From: Pseudomonadota bacterium | GTDB taxonomy: Bacteria > Pseudomonadota > Gammaproteobacteria > Pseudomonadales > Azotimanducaceae | Length of the DNA stretch: 64,000 nt | Reading direction: 5' to 3' | Assembly: GCA_027624035.1 (NCBI GenBank) | Contig: JAQBUI010000005.1 | Location: 46,661-110,660 of the forward strand | In this document: piece after piece, positions 1-8,342 of the stretch | How positions within the stretch are numbered: position 1 is the stretch's first letter | Layout of the letters: every line of letters begins with the position of its first letter | Made by a program: the position numbers and the translations under genes | Notes under the pieces: generated by a model | Databases searched by the model: none | The model's input: the letters and a program-made list of their open reading frames with translations, nothing else | What the model was told of the DNA's origin: nothing

Positions 1-343
1 ACCAGAGCATCAGTATGACTGACCCGGCATTGATCGCCCGTTCATGGCTCACGAACCAGACCAGAGCCAGCAGACTGGTCACTGCCATCAATATGGCCAG
101 CCAGGTCTGTCGTCGTTCCTGACCCGACCGGTCAATCAGGCGGCGGTAGGCACTCTCTATCGCCCCATCAGAGACAGATTGACGGGCATGATCAAACAGC
201 GCCGCAGTGACTGCCGCCGTCGAGGCATATTGGGTGCATTCACTACAGGTCCTGACGTGTTCTGCCAAAGCCTCGTGTTCGTCATTGCTGGCGCGGCCCG
301 GGTGGTCGATGAAGGCTCTGAAATATTCGCAGGTGTTCCCCAT
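1..343 (-). CDS. Anti-sigma factor-like zinc-finger membrane protein (partial, cut by left edge)
   Basis: The frame opens at ATG 343 and stays open to the window edge, giving 114 residues of an incomplete protein. Residues 28-37 hold a His-x3-Cys-x2-Cys arrangement (EHVRTCSECT) typical of the zinc-binding domain of anti-sigma factors of the ZAS/ChrR-RseA kind. After a helical, charged stretch there is one hydrophobic segment (around WLAILMAVTSLLALVWFV) that would anchor it in the inner membrane. By family knowledge such proteins hold an ECF sigma factor inactive until an envelope signal arrives. The partner sigma gene would be expected upstream, but the DNA to the right of 343 carries repeats and rhlE, so the pair is not seen here. 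The ribosome-binding site is weak, so the start is reasonable but not certain. Alternative: an unrelated zinc-ribbon membrane protein. Confidence 0.55.
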   Translation of the reverse strand, partial: MGNTCEYFRAFIDHPGRASNDEHEALAEHVRTCSECTQYASTAAVTAALFDHARQSVSDGAIESAYRRLIDRSGQERRQTWLAILMAVTSLLALVWFVSHERAINAGSVILMLW

Positions 344-550
344 GGTGGCACTCTCATGAAGTGGTATTCACTGAGTTAGTGTCAGGGAATACAGAAACCT
401 TCACTTTCCTGGCGAATCTTTTGATGGGCGTACTCGTACTACAATGTCGACTGTACTATTGACGACTCCACTGCGACAGTTCGACCAGCGGTCAGGTCAC
501 GTCTATGCGTGACGTCATCGCACACAGCCAGTCGCACCGCACTTTAACCT

Positions 551-807
551 TTCACAAAAGTTTCGGTCCTGCACTGTGCGAGTCCGTGATGCTTGCCAGC
601 ACGACGATGGTGTGCCTGACACGGACATGCTCATCGTTTTCGTGGACCTTCTGGCCGCACGCCGTGCCGTCCGGAAAACTTCCCTGCATGACTACGGCGC
701 GACAACCCGGTCACGCTCAGGGCTGCTTGGTGGGCTTTCTGGCCGCACGCCGTGCCGTCCGGAAAACTTCCCGGCATGACTACGGCGTGCCAACCGGGCG
801 CCGCTCG
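551..807 (-). repeat. Three tandem ~85-bp intergenic repeat units
   Basis: Read on the minus strand, three consecutive units (about 721-807, 635-720 and 551-634) each run from a GAGCGTG-like head to a CCATGAAA-like tail. The middle and left-most-read units share an almost identical core, GGAAGTTTTCCGGACGGCAC, followed by GCGTGCGGCCAGAA. The third (551-634) is diverged but keeps the head, the GTGTCAGGC block and the tail. The same family occurs at 2649-2732, 22165-22505 and 36361-36445. The units fill most of the gap between the anti-sigma-like gene and rhlE; nothing else is recognisable in 344-869. Confidence 0.7.
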
Positions 808-869
808 GGGCTGCCAATCGACGGTGTGATCACGGAAGGGGCGTTAATCAGACGTCCCTATCTGCCAGT

Positions 870-2354
870 TTATGCTCTGCTGGTACGGACGCGACTCCCG
901 GAGGGGCTCCGGCCGCCGGCGCGATGACCGGAATCGTTGCCGCGAATGTTCGCGCGTCCAGCGTTGCCGTTGTTTCGATTGTCTGAATGGCCACTGTATC
1001 GGTTTCCTGCAGAGGTGTTGCCGATGTTGTCAGGCCGACTGTCGGAGCGGTTGTCACCACCATTGCCAGCGCGATTGCCAGAGGCGCTGTTCCCATTGCC
1101 GCCTCGCCCGCCGGAGCGACGGTTTCGAGCGCCCCTGCCGTTTTCCATGCGGGTCACGCCGCCTGCCGAGGAACGTCGTCGGTTGTTCTGACCACCGGAC
1201 GGCGGGCTCACCGTCGACAGTTGCTGGGTGGGCTCGAAGCCTTCGACTTCTTCACGTCGAATGCTTTTCTTGATCAACCTCTCGATGTCCCGGAGTTGTT
1301 TGATCTCGTCAGCACAGACCAGTGAGAACGCAACGCCCTCGCTGCCCGCTCGACCGGTCCGGCCGATGCGGTGTACATAGTCTTCCGGGACATGTGGCAG
1401 GTCGTAGTTCACCACATGGGGTAACTCGATAATGTCAATGCCCCGGGCTGCAATATCGGTTGCCACGAGTACATCGACTTCACCGCGCTTGAATTCAGCC
1501 AGAGCTCGCGTGCGCTGAGGCTGGCTCTTGTTGCCGTGAATGGCCAACGACTCAATGCCATCTTTGGTCAGTTCCTTCACCAGCTTGTTGGCCCCATGCT
1601 TGGTGCGAGTGAATACCAGCACCTGAGTCCACTGGTTGGTGCGAATGAGATGGCTCAGCAGACGGGTCTTTTGAGACTTGTCCACCGCGTAAAGGTGCTG
1701 AGCGACGGTATCGGCGGCGGCGTTCTTGACTGCCACGTCGACCTCCAGTGGCTGATTGAGCATCGTCCGAGCCAGCGCCCGGATCGGGTCGGAGAACGTG
1801 GCCGAAAACAACAGCGATTGTTTTTTGGCAGGAAGTCTTGCCTGAATCCGTTTGATGTCTGGTATGAAACCCATGTCGAGCATCCGGTCCGCCTCGTCCA
1901 GCACCAGGATTTCGATGTCGTCGAAGTGGACTGCTCCCTGGCCGTGCAGGTCAAGAAGCCGCCCGGGGGTCGCAATCAGGATATCGACACCGGCGCGCAA
2001 TTGTCGAATTTGAGGGCCGATATTGACCCCTCCGAATACCACGGCAGAGCGGATTTTCAGGTGTTTGCCATAGACCAGAACACTGTCCAGGATCTGGGCA
2101 GCGAGTTCACGGGTCGGCGTGATCACCAGCACCCGTGGATTTCTGCCCCGGGTCGGGTGCGCTTCGAGTTGTTGCAGGATCGGTAGTGTAAACGCCGCCG
2201 TCTTGCCGGTACCGGTCTGGGCGGACGCCATCACATCCCGGCCGTCCAGGACCGCAGAGATGGTGCCTGATTGGACGGGTGTGGGGGTTTCGTAGCCTTT
2301 TTCTTTCACTGCACGAAGCAGCGGCTCGATGAGGCCGAGAGAATCAAAATTCAT
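870..2354 (-). CDS. rhlE: DEAD-box ATP-dependent RNA helicase RhlE
   Basis: This 494-residue cytoplasmic protein unwinds RNA duplexes with ATP and is linked by family knowledge to ribosome assembly and RNA decay. Visible motifs, in order: Q-motif region PTPVQ (24-28), motif I AQTGTGKT (45-52), PTRELA (80-85), TPGR (129-132), DEAD (153-156), SAT near 185, and [10 protein letters not shown] in the second RecA domain. From about residue 385 the tail is low-complexity, rich in Arg, Gly, Asn and Ser, as in many RhlE proteins, and is probably a flexible RNA-binding extension. An upstream in-frame start at 2438 exists, but the family N-terminus (MNFDSLGL) and an AGGA ribosome-binding site 8 nt before ATG 2354 decide for the shorter form. 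It is transcribed alone. Confidence 0.93.
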   Translation of the reverse strand: MNFDSLGLIEPLLRAVKEKGYETPTPVQSGTISAVLDGRDVMASAQTGTGKTAAFTLPILQQLEAHPTRGRNPRVLVITPTRELAAQILDSVLVYGKHLKIRSAVVFGGVNIGPQIRQLRAGVDILIATPGRLLDLHGQGAVHFDDIEILVLDEADRMLDMGFIPDIKRIQARLPAKKQSLLFSATFSDPIRALARTMLNQPLEVDVAVKNAAADTVAQHLYAVDKSQKTRLLSHLIRTNQWTQVLVFTRTKHGANKLVKELTKDGIESLAIHGNKSQPQRTRALAEFKRGEVDVLVATDIAARGIDIIELPHVVNYDLPHVPEDYVHRIGRTGRAGSEGVAFSLVCADEIKQLRDIERLIKKSIRREEVEGFEPTQQLSTVSPPSGGQNNRRRSSAGGVTRMENGRGARNRRSGGRGGNGNSASGNRAGNGGDNRSDSRPDNIGNTSAGNRYSGHSDNRNNGNAGRANIRGNDSGHRAGGRSPSGSRVRTSRA

Positions 2355-2648
2355 AGTTGTCCTGTTGACGATATCGTATCGTCTGAATAGGTATTTGGCC
2401 GACCGGGCGAACCTCGACGGCAAGAAGTGCAAATGCACGATGCGGCATTTCAGAGAGGGGCTTTCTAGGAGGAGGATTCTGGCTGCTGCCGGAGATCTTC
2501 TCGTAAGGCTGGCTAAGGAACCGGTTTTTGCCGGTACTACAACTCAAGATGACGCGGCTGATCATTGATCAGGTGCGCCCATCCTAGTGGTGATTACGCT
2601 TCAATGCAAGAACAATGCAACCTTTGACAGCTGGTGGAAGCGGCGCAG

Positions 2649-2732
2649 GCTGTCATGGAAGTCACTGATGGGAGGTGTCAGCGTGAGCACGTTTCTGTAC
2701 GACCACTGCGTGCGTGAGGCGGGCACGCTCAA
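2649..2732 (-). repeat. Single diverged copy of the ~85-bp repeat
   Basis: On the minus strand this copy runs from TTGAGCGTGCCC through GTGCTCACGCTGACACCT to GACTTCCATGACAGCC. It follows the order of the units at 22165-22505. It lies in the 475-bp gap between rhlE and the SDR gene, where no credible gene was found. Confidence 0.6.
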
Positions 2733-2828
2733 GGCTGCCAGGTGTCAGGCGCGATGGCAAACCAAAAGTCTCGCGCCCGATTCGGATCAATCGGGCCGCG
2801 ATCCCGGAGAGTGAGCCACAGAAGTGTC

Positions 2829-3653
2829 CTATGATTCCAGCATGGTCCTCATCCTGGCCTCGATACCAGCCTGGGTATTCGGGTGTGTAAAGACGTAGAA
2901 GCGATCATCGACAATCGCCTGAAGTACAGTGTCACCGACCTGCAACGGGTCCATGCCATCGCGCTGATATCGGGCATCCATCTGCGCCATGAATCTTGCT
3001 GTTTCCGGATGCTCGTCATCGGGTGCGAGCTCCGGTGGGCGGTTGCGGGCGCCGGTGTTGATTCGTGTCGCCGTCAGTGCTGGCAGAAGTAGCGATACAC
3101 CGATATTCGTTTGCTGGCGTTGCAGGTCCCGGGCCAGCCCCTCAGTCAGCGCCGTTACCGCATGTTTGGAGACACTGTAGATGCTGCCATCACCAGGCCA
3201 GACCCCTACGATGGACGACGTGTTGACAATATGGCCCGGTTCTCCGTGGGCGATCATGTCGGGAACGAACGCCTGCAGGCCATGAACGACGCCCTGGAAA
3301 TTGACTCCCATGACCCACTGCCAACTCTTTTGAGGCGCATTCCATATCCCGGGGGCACCACCGGTCGCCCCGCCTACTCCGGCGTTATTGCACAGGATAT
3401 GAACCTTGTCGTATCGGGCCTTTGCAGCGAGGGCGAGTTCAAACACAGAGTCCCGGTCAGAAACGTCAGTACGCACAGCGAGTACGTCGTGCCCGTCTGC
3501 AGCAAACGCCGCCTCTGTTTCGGCCAGGGCACCGGCCTCGATGTCCGCCAGCACCACCTTCATACCTGCCCTTGCAAACGCCGTGGCCATACCGCGCCCG
3601 ATGCCGCTGGCGCTACCCGTGACAACCGCGACCTGATCTTTAAAGAGGTTCAT
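2829..3653 (-). CDS. Short-chain dehydrogenase/reductase (SDR)
   Basis: A 274-residue classical SDR with an NAD(P)-binding Rossmann fold. The glycine-rich motif TGSASGIG is at residues 12-19. The adenine-pocket Asp is in LADIEAG, the structural NNAG is present, and the catalytic Ser (NTSSIVG) is followed by YSVSK, the Tyr-x3-Lys pair. The acidic residue after the second strand (ADIE) suggests a preference for NAD over NADP. Substrate cannot be read from the sequence; the family oxidises or reduces alcohols and ketones of many sizes. It is a single gene between the repeat-bearing gap and the potassium-channel operon, so context gives no pathway. The start ATG begins directly with the expected MNLFKDQVAVVTG, so no N-terminal extension is missing. 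Confidence 0.88.
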   Translation of the reverse strand: MNLFKDQVAVVTGSASGIGRGMATAFARAGMKVVLADIEAGALAETEAAFAADGHDVLAVRTDVSDRDSVFELALAAKARYDKVHILCNNAGVGGATGGAPGIWNAPQKSWQWVMGVNFQGVVHGLQAFVPDMIAHGEPGHIVNTSSIVGVWPGDGSIYSVSKHAVTALTEGLARDLQRQQTNIGVSLLLPALTATRINTGARNRPPELAPDDEHPETARFMAQMDARYQRDGMDPLQVGDTVLQAIVDDRFYVFTHPNTQAGIEARMRTMLES

Positions 3654-3732
3654 AGGGTGACGCTATCTGTCCTGGGTTCCATGATGTGTGCGACATTCTA
3701 CCCGGGTAGCTGTGACGTTTCCTGGCAGAAAT

Positions 3733-5463
3733 TCAGGCTGGTTTTCCGTCGCGGTGATGACGACCGGAGTCGCCAAAGCGCCTTGCAAACCATCTGCCAA
3801 TGGTGGTCTGGGGCTCCACTCTACCGGTCACGACATAGTCCAGTACCATCGTGTTCTGAAGGATCCAGCGCATGCTGGACTCGCTGGTACGATTCCCGGC
3901 AAACAGCAGTTGATCGCCGGTGGAAAGTGGCGTGTCCAGGTCCGGCATTGAAAAAGCGCCCCTTGAGTTTGAATGCAGTAAAGGAATGATGGGCAATGTA
4001 TGCTGGCGATCTCTGTGGTCCTTCAATAGATGATAAAGAAGGACCTTCTGATCAGCTCTCAGTCTTTCAGAGACGGCATGTGCCTCGTCGCTATTGATTC
4101 TGATGGCCCACAGGTGAGGAAGGCGATCAGGTGAGATGGTCTTCAGCCGCTGGGTCAGTTCCATGGCCCAGTCGTCGTCGTGGGACCTCGCCAGGCTGAG
4201 GAAGTCGTCCACCAGAGGATTGGTCAGCAACGTTCGGACCTTGTTCACCAGCACCTGGCTCGAGGCCATCAGCAGGTCTGCACTTGAAGCGGCAAAGATG
4301 TCGCGATTGAAGTTTTCTGTTTGTCGAAGCACCACGAAGAGGTCCGGGTTCAGTTCTCTGGCCGTGACCATGATGGACAGATTGTTGGAGTCGTCATTGG
4401 CGCCAGCAATGATGCCAACGGCAGATTCGGCACGGGCTTGCTGCAGGGTAACGGCCTCGGTACCAAGGCCGATGATGGACCCTTCCGGAAGGTCCTGGAT
4501 ACCGGTGTCAGGTTCAATGACGGTGACCTCCAGCCCGTGCCGGACCATCTCCGAGAAGACTGCCCGCCCGAAGCGACCGAAACCGCATAGAATCCACCGC
4601 CCCCGGGGTAGGACCAGCAGTTTGGACAGGGGCGCGCCGGACTCGCTGTGAAACCAGCTGCTGAGCATGTACTGGTGGGGCGAGTGGATAGCCAGGCCCA
4701 ACAATGTGGCGAAGCTGTCATAGGGGTCCACGATGTGATCGGTTCCAAAGGATGCGAGATTGGCTTCTATCTCATGGGAGTCGGCACGGCAGATCACTCG
4801 TAACGACGGGTTCAGGACCCGGGCCGCGATGGCAATGTGAAGGTTTACCGCATTGTCGTTGGTCAGCGCGACGACGGCATCACACAGTGGATGAGTGATG
4901 CCGCCGATGATGAGGTTGTGGGGCTCTCCTGCATTGGCACAGATAGCGGGCGTGAACAGGGGCGAGTCAGTTAATGTCAGGGCATCGATGCGGTCCTGAT
5001 CAATATCAATGACCGTTGCAGCCATTCTGCTGCTGCGCAGTGACCGGAGCAGCTGGCTGCCGGTGTCACCATAGCCGCACACCAGGAAGAATCGCTCGCT
5101 GAGATTCTGGACCTGGCGCGTGAACTGATATTCGGTGATGGCCCGCTTGAGTGACTCTTGCTTAAGCAGGCTGATCAGGGCGCCGATTGCGTAGATCCAT
5201 GTTGCCACCGTGATGTAGATGAAGATGAGCGCCCACATGCGCTGGGCATCGGTAAAGGGATAGGGTATTTCGCCAAAACCGATGGTGGTGCCCATAAAGG
5301 ACACGAAGTAAAAGGCATGGAAGAAGTCCATATGCCAGACGTTGCCTTGATCGTCCATGCCCGGAATGAGCGTCAGGCCGATGGTGGCAACGGCATAGAC
5401 AGTAGAGAGCAGCAGCAGCGGCGCACGCATCTGCCGCAGCAGCAGAAGGATGATGGAGTCCAT
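3733..5463 (-). CDS. Potassium channel-like protein with two RCK/TrkA-N domains
   Basis: The 576-residue protein has a two-helix ion-channel module at residues 10-110, followed by two cytosolic regulator-of-conductance domains. Each has a Rossmann nucleotide-binding start: VCGYGDTGSQL near 132 and LCGFGRFGRAVF near 293. The pore filter reads TIGFGE (60-65), a variant of the TVGYGD potassium signature with Phe for Tyr and Glu for Asp. By family knowledge such proteins gate K+ (or mixed cation) flux in the inner membrane in response to NAD(H) or nucleotides. The upstream gene for a small membrane protein ends 7 nt before this start, so the two form an operon. Whether the altered filter keeps K+ selectivity cannot be told from sequence. 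Confidence 0.82.
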   Translation of the reverse strand: MDSIILLLLRQMRAPLLLLSTVYAVATIGLTLIPGMDDQGNVWHMDFFHAFYFVSFMGTTIGFGEIPYPFTDAQRMWALIFIYITVATWIYAIGALISLLKQESLKRAITEYQFTRQVQNLSERFFLVCGYGDTGSQLLRSLRSSRMAATVIDIDQDRIDALTLTDSPLFTPAICANAGEPHNLIIGGITHPLCDAVVALTNDNAVNLHIAIAARVLNPSLRVICRADSHEIEANLASFGTDHIVDPYDSFATLLGLAIHSPHQYMLSSWFHSESGAPLSKLLVLPRGRWILCGFGRFGRAVFSEMVRHGLEVTVIEPDTGIQDLPEGSIIGLGTEAVTLQQARAESAVGIIAGANDDSNNLSIMVTARELNPDLFVVLRQTENFNRDIFAASSADLLMASSQVLVNKVRTLLTNPLVDDFLSLARSHDDDWAMELTQRLKTISPDRLPHLWAIRINSDEAHAVSERLRADQKVLLYHLLKDHRDRQHTLPIIPLLHSNSRGAFSMPDLDTPLSTGDQLLFAGNRTSESSMRWILQNTMVLDYVVTGRVEPQTTIGRWFARRFGDSGRHHRDGKPA

Positions 5464-5470
5464 CAGGCTG

Positions 5471-5854
5471 CTACCGGCGCAGAGACACGGTTTCGATAAC
5501 GAGCAACGTGACCGAGATCAGATTCGCGACCAGGGCGCCACCAGCGAGAGAAACGATACTTGCCATCACGGTTGGTGTTAGCCCGGTCCCCTCAACGTAC
5601 TCGGCATAGCCCCACACGGCAGAGGCCGCAACCAGTTGAATGACCGCTACGAGACTGGTGGCGAGCAGCACTGCCCCCATGTGAGAGCGGTCACCAAATT
5701 TCAGAATGGTCGCGACCGCGTTAACGAAGATGGCAGCATAGAGTTCATAGACGTGATGATGGGCCGGTGTCTCGATGTCCCCGATGAAGAACCCGAAATT
5801 GAGCGTTAACGCCAGTATGATGGTGAAGGCAAAGACTACTTTCTCCAGATTCAT
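5471..5854 (-). CDS. Small four-helix membrane protein (DUF6394-like), potassium-channel partner
   Basis: This 127-residue protein is almost entirely hydrophobic. It has about four membrane segments (VVFAFTIILALTLNFGFFIG; a His-rich loop AHHHVYELYAAIFVNAVATIL; AVLLATSLVAVIQLVAASAV; MASIVSLAGGALVANLISVTL). It is immediately upstream of the channel/RCK gene, 7 nt apart and on the same strand, and I recall the DUF6394 family as commonly placed beside such channels. It may be an accessory subunit or assembly factor; this is inference from position. The family name is given from memory with moderate certainty. The start ATG is preceded by GAGGAAGCTC, a good ribosome-binding site. Confidence 0.7.
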   Translation of the reverse strand: MNLEKVVFAFTIILALTLNFGFFIGDIETPAHHHVYELYAAIFVNAVATILKFGDRSHMGAVLLATSLVAVIQLVAASAVWGYAEYVEGTGLTPTVMASIVSLAGGALVANLISVTLLVIETVSLRR

Positions 5855-6083
5855 CGATGAGCTTCCTCTGATTCAGTTCGGGCAGGTCAAACTATACTGC
5901 ATCATTCGAGGTCCGACATGATCGATTGCCCCACGATTATTCGTTGATGTCGGGCTGACGACTCTCCCTTGCGTCAATCCGGAGAATACCGTGAACTGCC
6001 TCGCCGCGACGAAGCTTCTGGGTTCCGGTACATTTGGAATAAGATGTGGTCTGTGCTCTTTGACAATCACCATTGGGGGAATC

Positions 6084-6598
6084 ATGGCTGAAGAATCAAG
6101 TTCGGTATTTGCATTTGCTCTGAAGTACGGCGTCATTGGCGGCGCGCTGTCCGCGGTCGTTACACTTGGATCGTTTGTTGTGGGCATGTCGGAATCCCCT
6201 GTCGGCGGGATTGCCATCTATGTCATCCTGCTGGTAGTCCTGATCTGGGGGCAGATCGGCTATCGGCTCCGCCCCCTGTGGAGTACGGCGAGGCGTTTGT
6301 GGTGGGTTTTGTGATTATTCTGTACTTCGTAGTCATCGGCACCCTTTACAATCTGATCCACTGGAACTTCATCGACCCGGGCATCATGGAGCGTACACTC
6401 GCTGCTGCTGAGGCTGCCATGCGGGGCCAGGGAATACCAGAGGAGCAGATGCAGCAGGCCATGGGCGTTCAGAAAATGATGATTGGCCCCGTGGCAACGC
6501 CATTGATCGGCCTCGTGACCCTGACCATCATGGGTGCGATTCTCTGCCTTATCACCTCTATCTTCATACGAAAGAAGAAGCCTGCCGAAGGCGCTTGA
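6084..6598 (+). pseudogene. DUF4199-like membrane protein gene broken by a frameshift
   Basis: Two overlapping frames together make one plausible membrane protein. Frame 1 from ATG 6084 (GGGGGA ribosome-binding site) gives MAEESSSVFAFALKYG followed by two membrane segments up to QIGYRLRP. Frame 2 continues from about 6276 with VEYGEAFVVGFVIILYF, a membrane segment, a soluble region with FIDPGIMERTL, and a final helix pair ending in RKKKPAEGA. This order matches the DUF4199 family (two helices, a GEAF-like re-entry, FIDP, last helix). One extra C in the run CCCCC at 6272-6276 would join the frames exactly, so a single-base deletion or a homopolymer sequencing error explains the break. A separate downstream product could start at GTG 6278, but lacks a ribosome-binding site. 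Confidence 0.6.
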
Positions 6599-6660
6599 TG
6601 GAGAGCTCACAGGCGAGGCCTCGCTGCCTCTCCGGTCAGGCCAGATGCACCGGCCGCCTG

Positions 6661-6709
6661 GGGAACCTCTTGTTGAGGTCTTTTTCCGTTCACATGATCG
6701 GAGCTTCCC
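6661..6709. repeat. Internally deleted copy of the ~140-bp palindromic repeat
   Basis: The left 30 bases (GGGAACCTCT..., TCTTTTTCCG) and the right terminus (GATCGGAGCTTCCC) match the elements at 13038-13180 and 16365-16497, but the ~90-bp interior is missing. It sits between the convergent ends of the frameshifted DUF4199-like gene and the PhyH gene. Confidence 0.5.
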
Positions 6710-6712
6710 TCC

Positions 6713-7963
6713 CTAATATAAGGAACGGGTGTCGCCCAGTGATGCCCTCAGTTCCTCGGTGAGTTCTGCATCCGTGGTAATGGCATGTCGTCCCATGGGC
6801 CCCGCAATGTAGTGGATCATGAGGCGGCGCAGTTCATCGCGCTCCCTCGTCGTCAGGTCCTGATAGGCCTCACATTTCTTGAATGACTTGTACGAGGCGC
6901 TGGTGTCCATGAACGGAAGCATGTACCCGGGAATCATGGCCTGGAGCATGGCCGAGCGACGCTTGTCAGTCCGGTTCACGCCCGCCCGATGCCAGGTGCG
7001 TGAATCGTACAGAATGATGCTGCCACCGGGCGCTTCAACGATGTCTGCCTCCGGACCACTGTAGGGCAGACCATGCTCTGCCCGGTATCCCGGCCGGCCA
7101 TGATCAGAGCCAGTGCCCCATTCCCTTGGCGGCCCCTGATCCTTTGCATGGGACCCCAGCTTGAAGGCGGTTGCACCACCGACACTGGTAAAAGGAGAAA
7201 TGCAGACATTGCGTTGAATCCCCAGCACGGCGGGGCCGGAGGGCGTCGGGACCCGGCCGTCGACGATGGGATGCCGGTGCTTGTTGATACTGCCTGAAAT
7301 GCCCCACAGATAAGGGAAGTCCGAATGCCATCCCTGAACGTTGCGCTTGCCATCGTCCTGGCTGAGCAGGGCAAGGCTCGGGGTGTGGCCAAGGCGTACC
7401 TCATCGGTCTGCATATACTGGCGCATGAGCCAGAGAGAGACGGGTTCGGCCGCCGTTCGGGCCATGGCTGAGCTCTGGTTGAAGGGTGGCTGACTGCTGT
7501 CGTATTCACGTCCGGCGTGGCGGTCAGTACAGGACACCCGCTCCAGTTCTTCGAGGACATCATCCGCGAGGATGCTGGTCAGGCAGACCCAGCCGTTAGC
7601 GCGGAAAAACTCCAGATATTCGCTGGGTCGCTTCTCCGGTCCGTGCCCCAGCTTAAAGCAAGCAGCGTCGCCTGGCTCGCCATTGCCATCAATGGACTGG
7701 TTGCCGAACCGCAGACTTACACCGCCATTCCCATCGTCGGTCAGGTGCAGCTGGAGGTCACGGCTGCCGTGTTTGATCGTTCCCTGGTTCGGCTGATACC
7801 AGATCGCCAGATCGTCGGCTGTACTGCTGGTGCCGAGCCCATCACCCTGGGGCACCAGGAAATTTCCGTCTGGCGCGACCAGATACGCATAATGAGATGA
7901 CGGCACATCGACCTTGACGATGCGCTCCTGGAACTGTGATTCACTGCTGAGTTGTGCAGACAT
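6713..7963 (-). CDS. Phytanoyl-CoA dioxygenase family (PhyH) protein
   Basis: A 416-residue member of the Fe(II)/2-oxoglutarate-dependent PhyH superfamily. The metal site is visible as WHSDFPYLW (His-x-Asp, near residue 216) and a distal His in SRTWHRAGVNRT. Arg residues just after it (KRRSAM) would bind the 2-oxoglutarate carboxylate. The N-terminal ~120 residues (a beta-rich stretch around HYAYLVAPDGNFLVPQGDGLG) go beyond the usual ~300-residue PhyH core and are of unknown role. Such enzymes hydroxylate aliphatic carbons of small molecules; the substrate is not predictable. The ribosome-binding site AGGAG precedes ATG 7963. The gene starts 2 nt after the stop of a small membrane-anchored protein gene, so both are likely cotranscribed. 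Confidence 0.8.
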   Translation of the reverse strand: MSAQLSSESQFQERIVKVDVPSSHYAYLVAPDGNFLVPQGDGLGTSSTADDLAIWYQPNQGTIKHGSRDLQLHLTDDGNGGVSLRFGNQSIDGNGEPGDAACFKLGHGPEKRPSEYLEFFRANGWVCLTSILADDVLEELERVSCTDRHAGREYDSSQPPFNQSSAMARTAAEPVSLWLMRQYMQTDEVRLGHTPSLALLSQDDGKRNVQGWHSDFPYLWGISGSINKHRHPIVDGRVPTPSGPAVLGIQRNVCISPFTSVGGATAFKLGSHAKDQGPPREWGTGSDHGRPGYRAEHGLPYSGPEADIVEAPGGSIILYDSRTWHRAGVNRTDKRRSAMLQAMIPGYMLPFMDTSASYKSFKKCEAYQDLTTRERDELRRLMIHYIAGPMGRHAITTDAELTEELRASLGDTRSLY

Positions 7964-7965
7964 GT

Positions 7966-8311
7966 CTATTGGCTCCTGACGATGATGGGCGTGTTCGGAT
8001 TATGGGTTGCCGCAAGTATACGCTTGCGGGCTGCAGGACTGTAGGTGTGCTCCGGTGAGCAGTACATCCGGCGCATCAGTTCGAGTTGTTCCCTGCGGTC
8101 ACCAGCGGGAGGATCGGACATCCCTTTCAGGATCGAGGCCGCAGCAGCCCTGTGTTCATCGCTCTCACTGGTTCGGCGACCGGTTGGTTCAGGGCGAGGG
8201 GCGTCAAAAGGCAGACAGGTCCGGGCTGTCGAAGGCGACCAGGGCAACCATGCATATGACGCCCACCAGGCCAACGACAGCGATTGTGATGACGAGCAGT
8301 GTGTTAGTCAT
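7966..8311 (-). CDS. Small membrane-anchored protein whose frame is interrupted at a TTT-TGA-C site
   Basis: From ATG 8311 the frame encodes a short N-terminus and one hydrophobic segment (VITIAVVGLVGVICMVALVAF). It then reaches a TGA at 8204-8206 after residue 35. Shifting +1 at this point continues for about 79 more residues (DAPRPEPTGRRTSESDEH... to NTPIIVRSQ) and stops at 7966, just 2 nt before the PhyH start. The two parts together make a sensible anchored protein of ~114 residues with a hydrophilic, helical cytoplasmic or periplasmic tail. The shift site TTT TGA C resembles the release-factor-2 site CTT TGA C in that tRNA-Phe could re-pair after a +1 slip. A plain indel or sequencing error is equally possible. 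Family unknown. Confidence 0.45.
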
Positions 8312-8342
8312 CCTGACCGCCGAAGCGCCTGGGTTGGCACAG

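Noticed and set aside
551-807. CRISPR array for the tandem ~85-bp units
   Set aside because: The whole unit is repeated without unique spacers, and there are no cas genes in the window.
505-927. Open frames across 505-927 on the plus strand
   Set aside because: They translate the tandem ~85-bp repeats and the antisense of the rhlE tail; no protein character.
2344-2565. 73-codon open frame on the minus strand upstream of rhlE
   Set aside because: It overlaps the rhlE start in another frame, has no family-like sequence and no good ribosome-binding site; the region is the rhlE leader.
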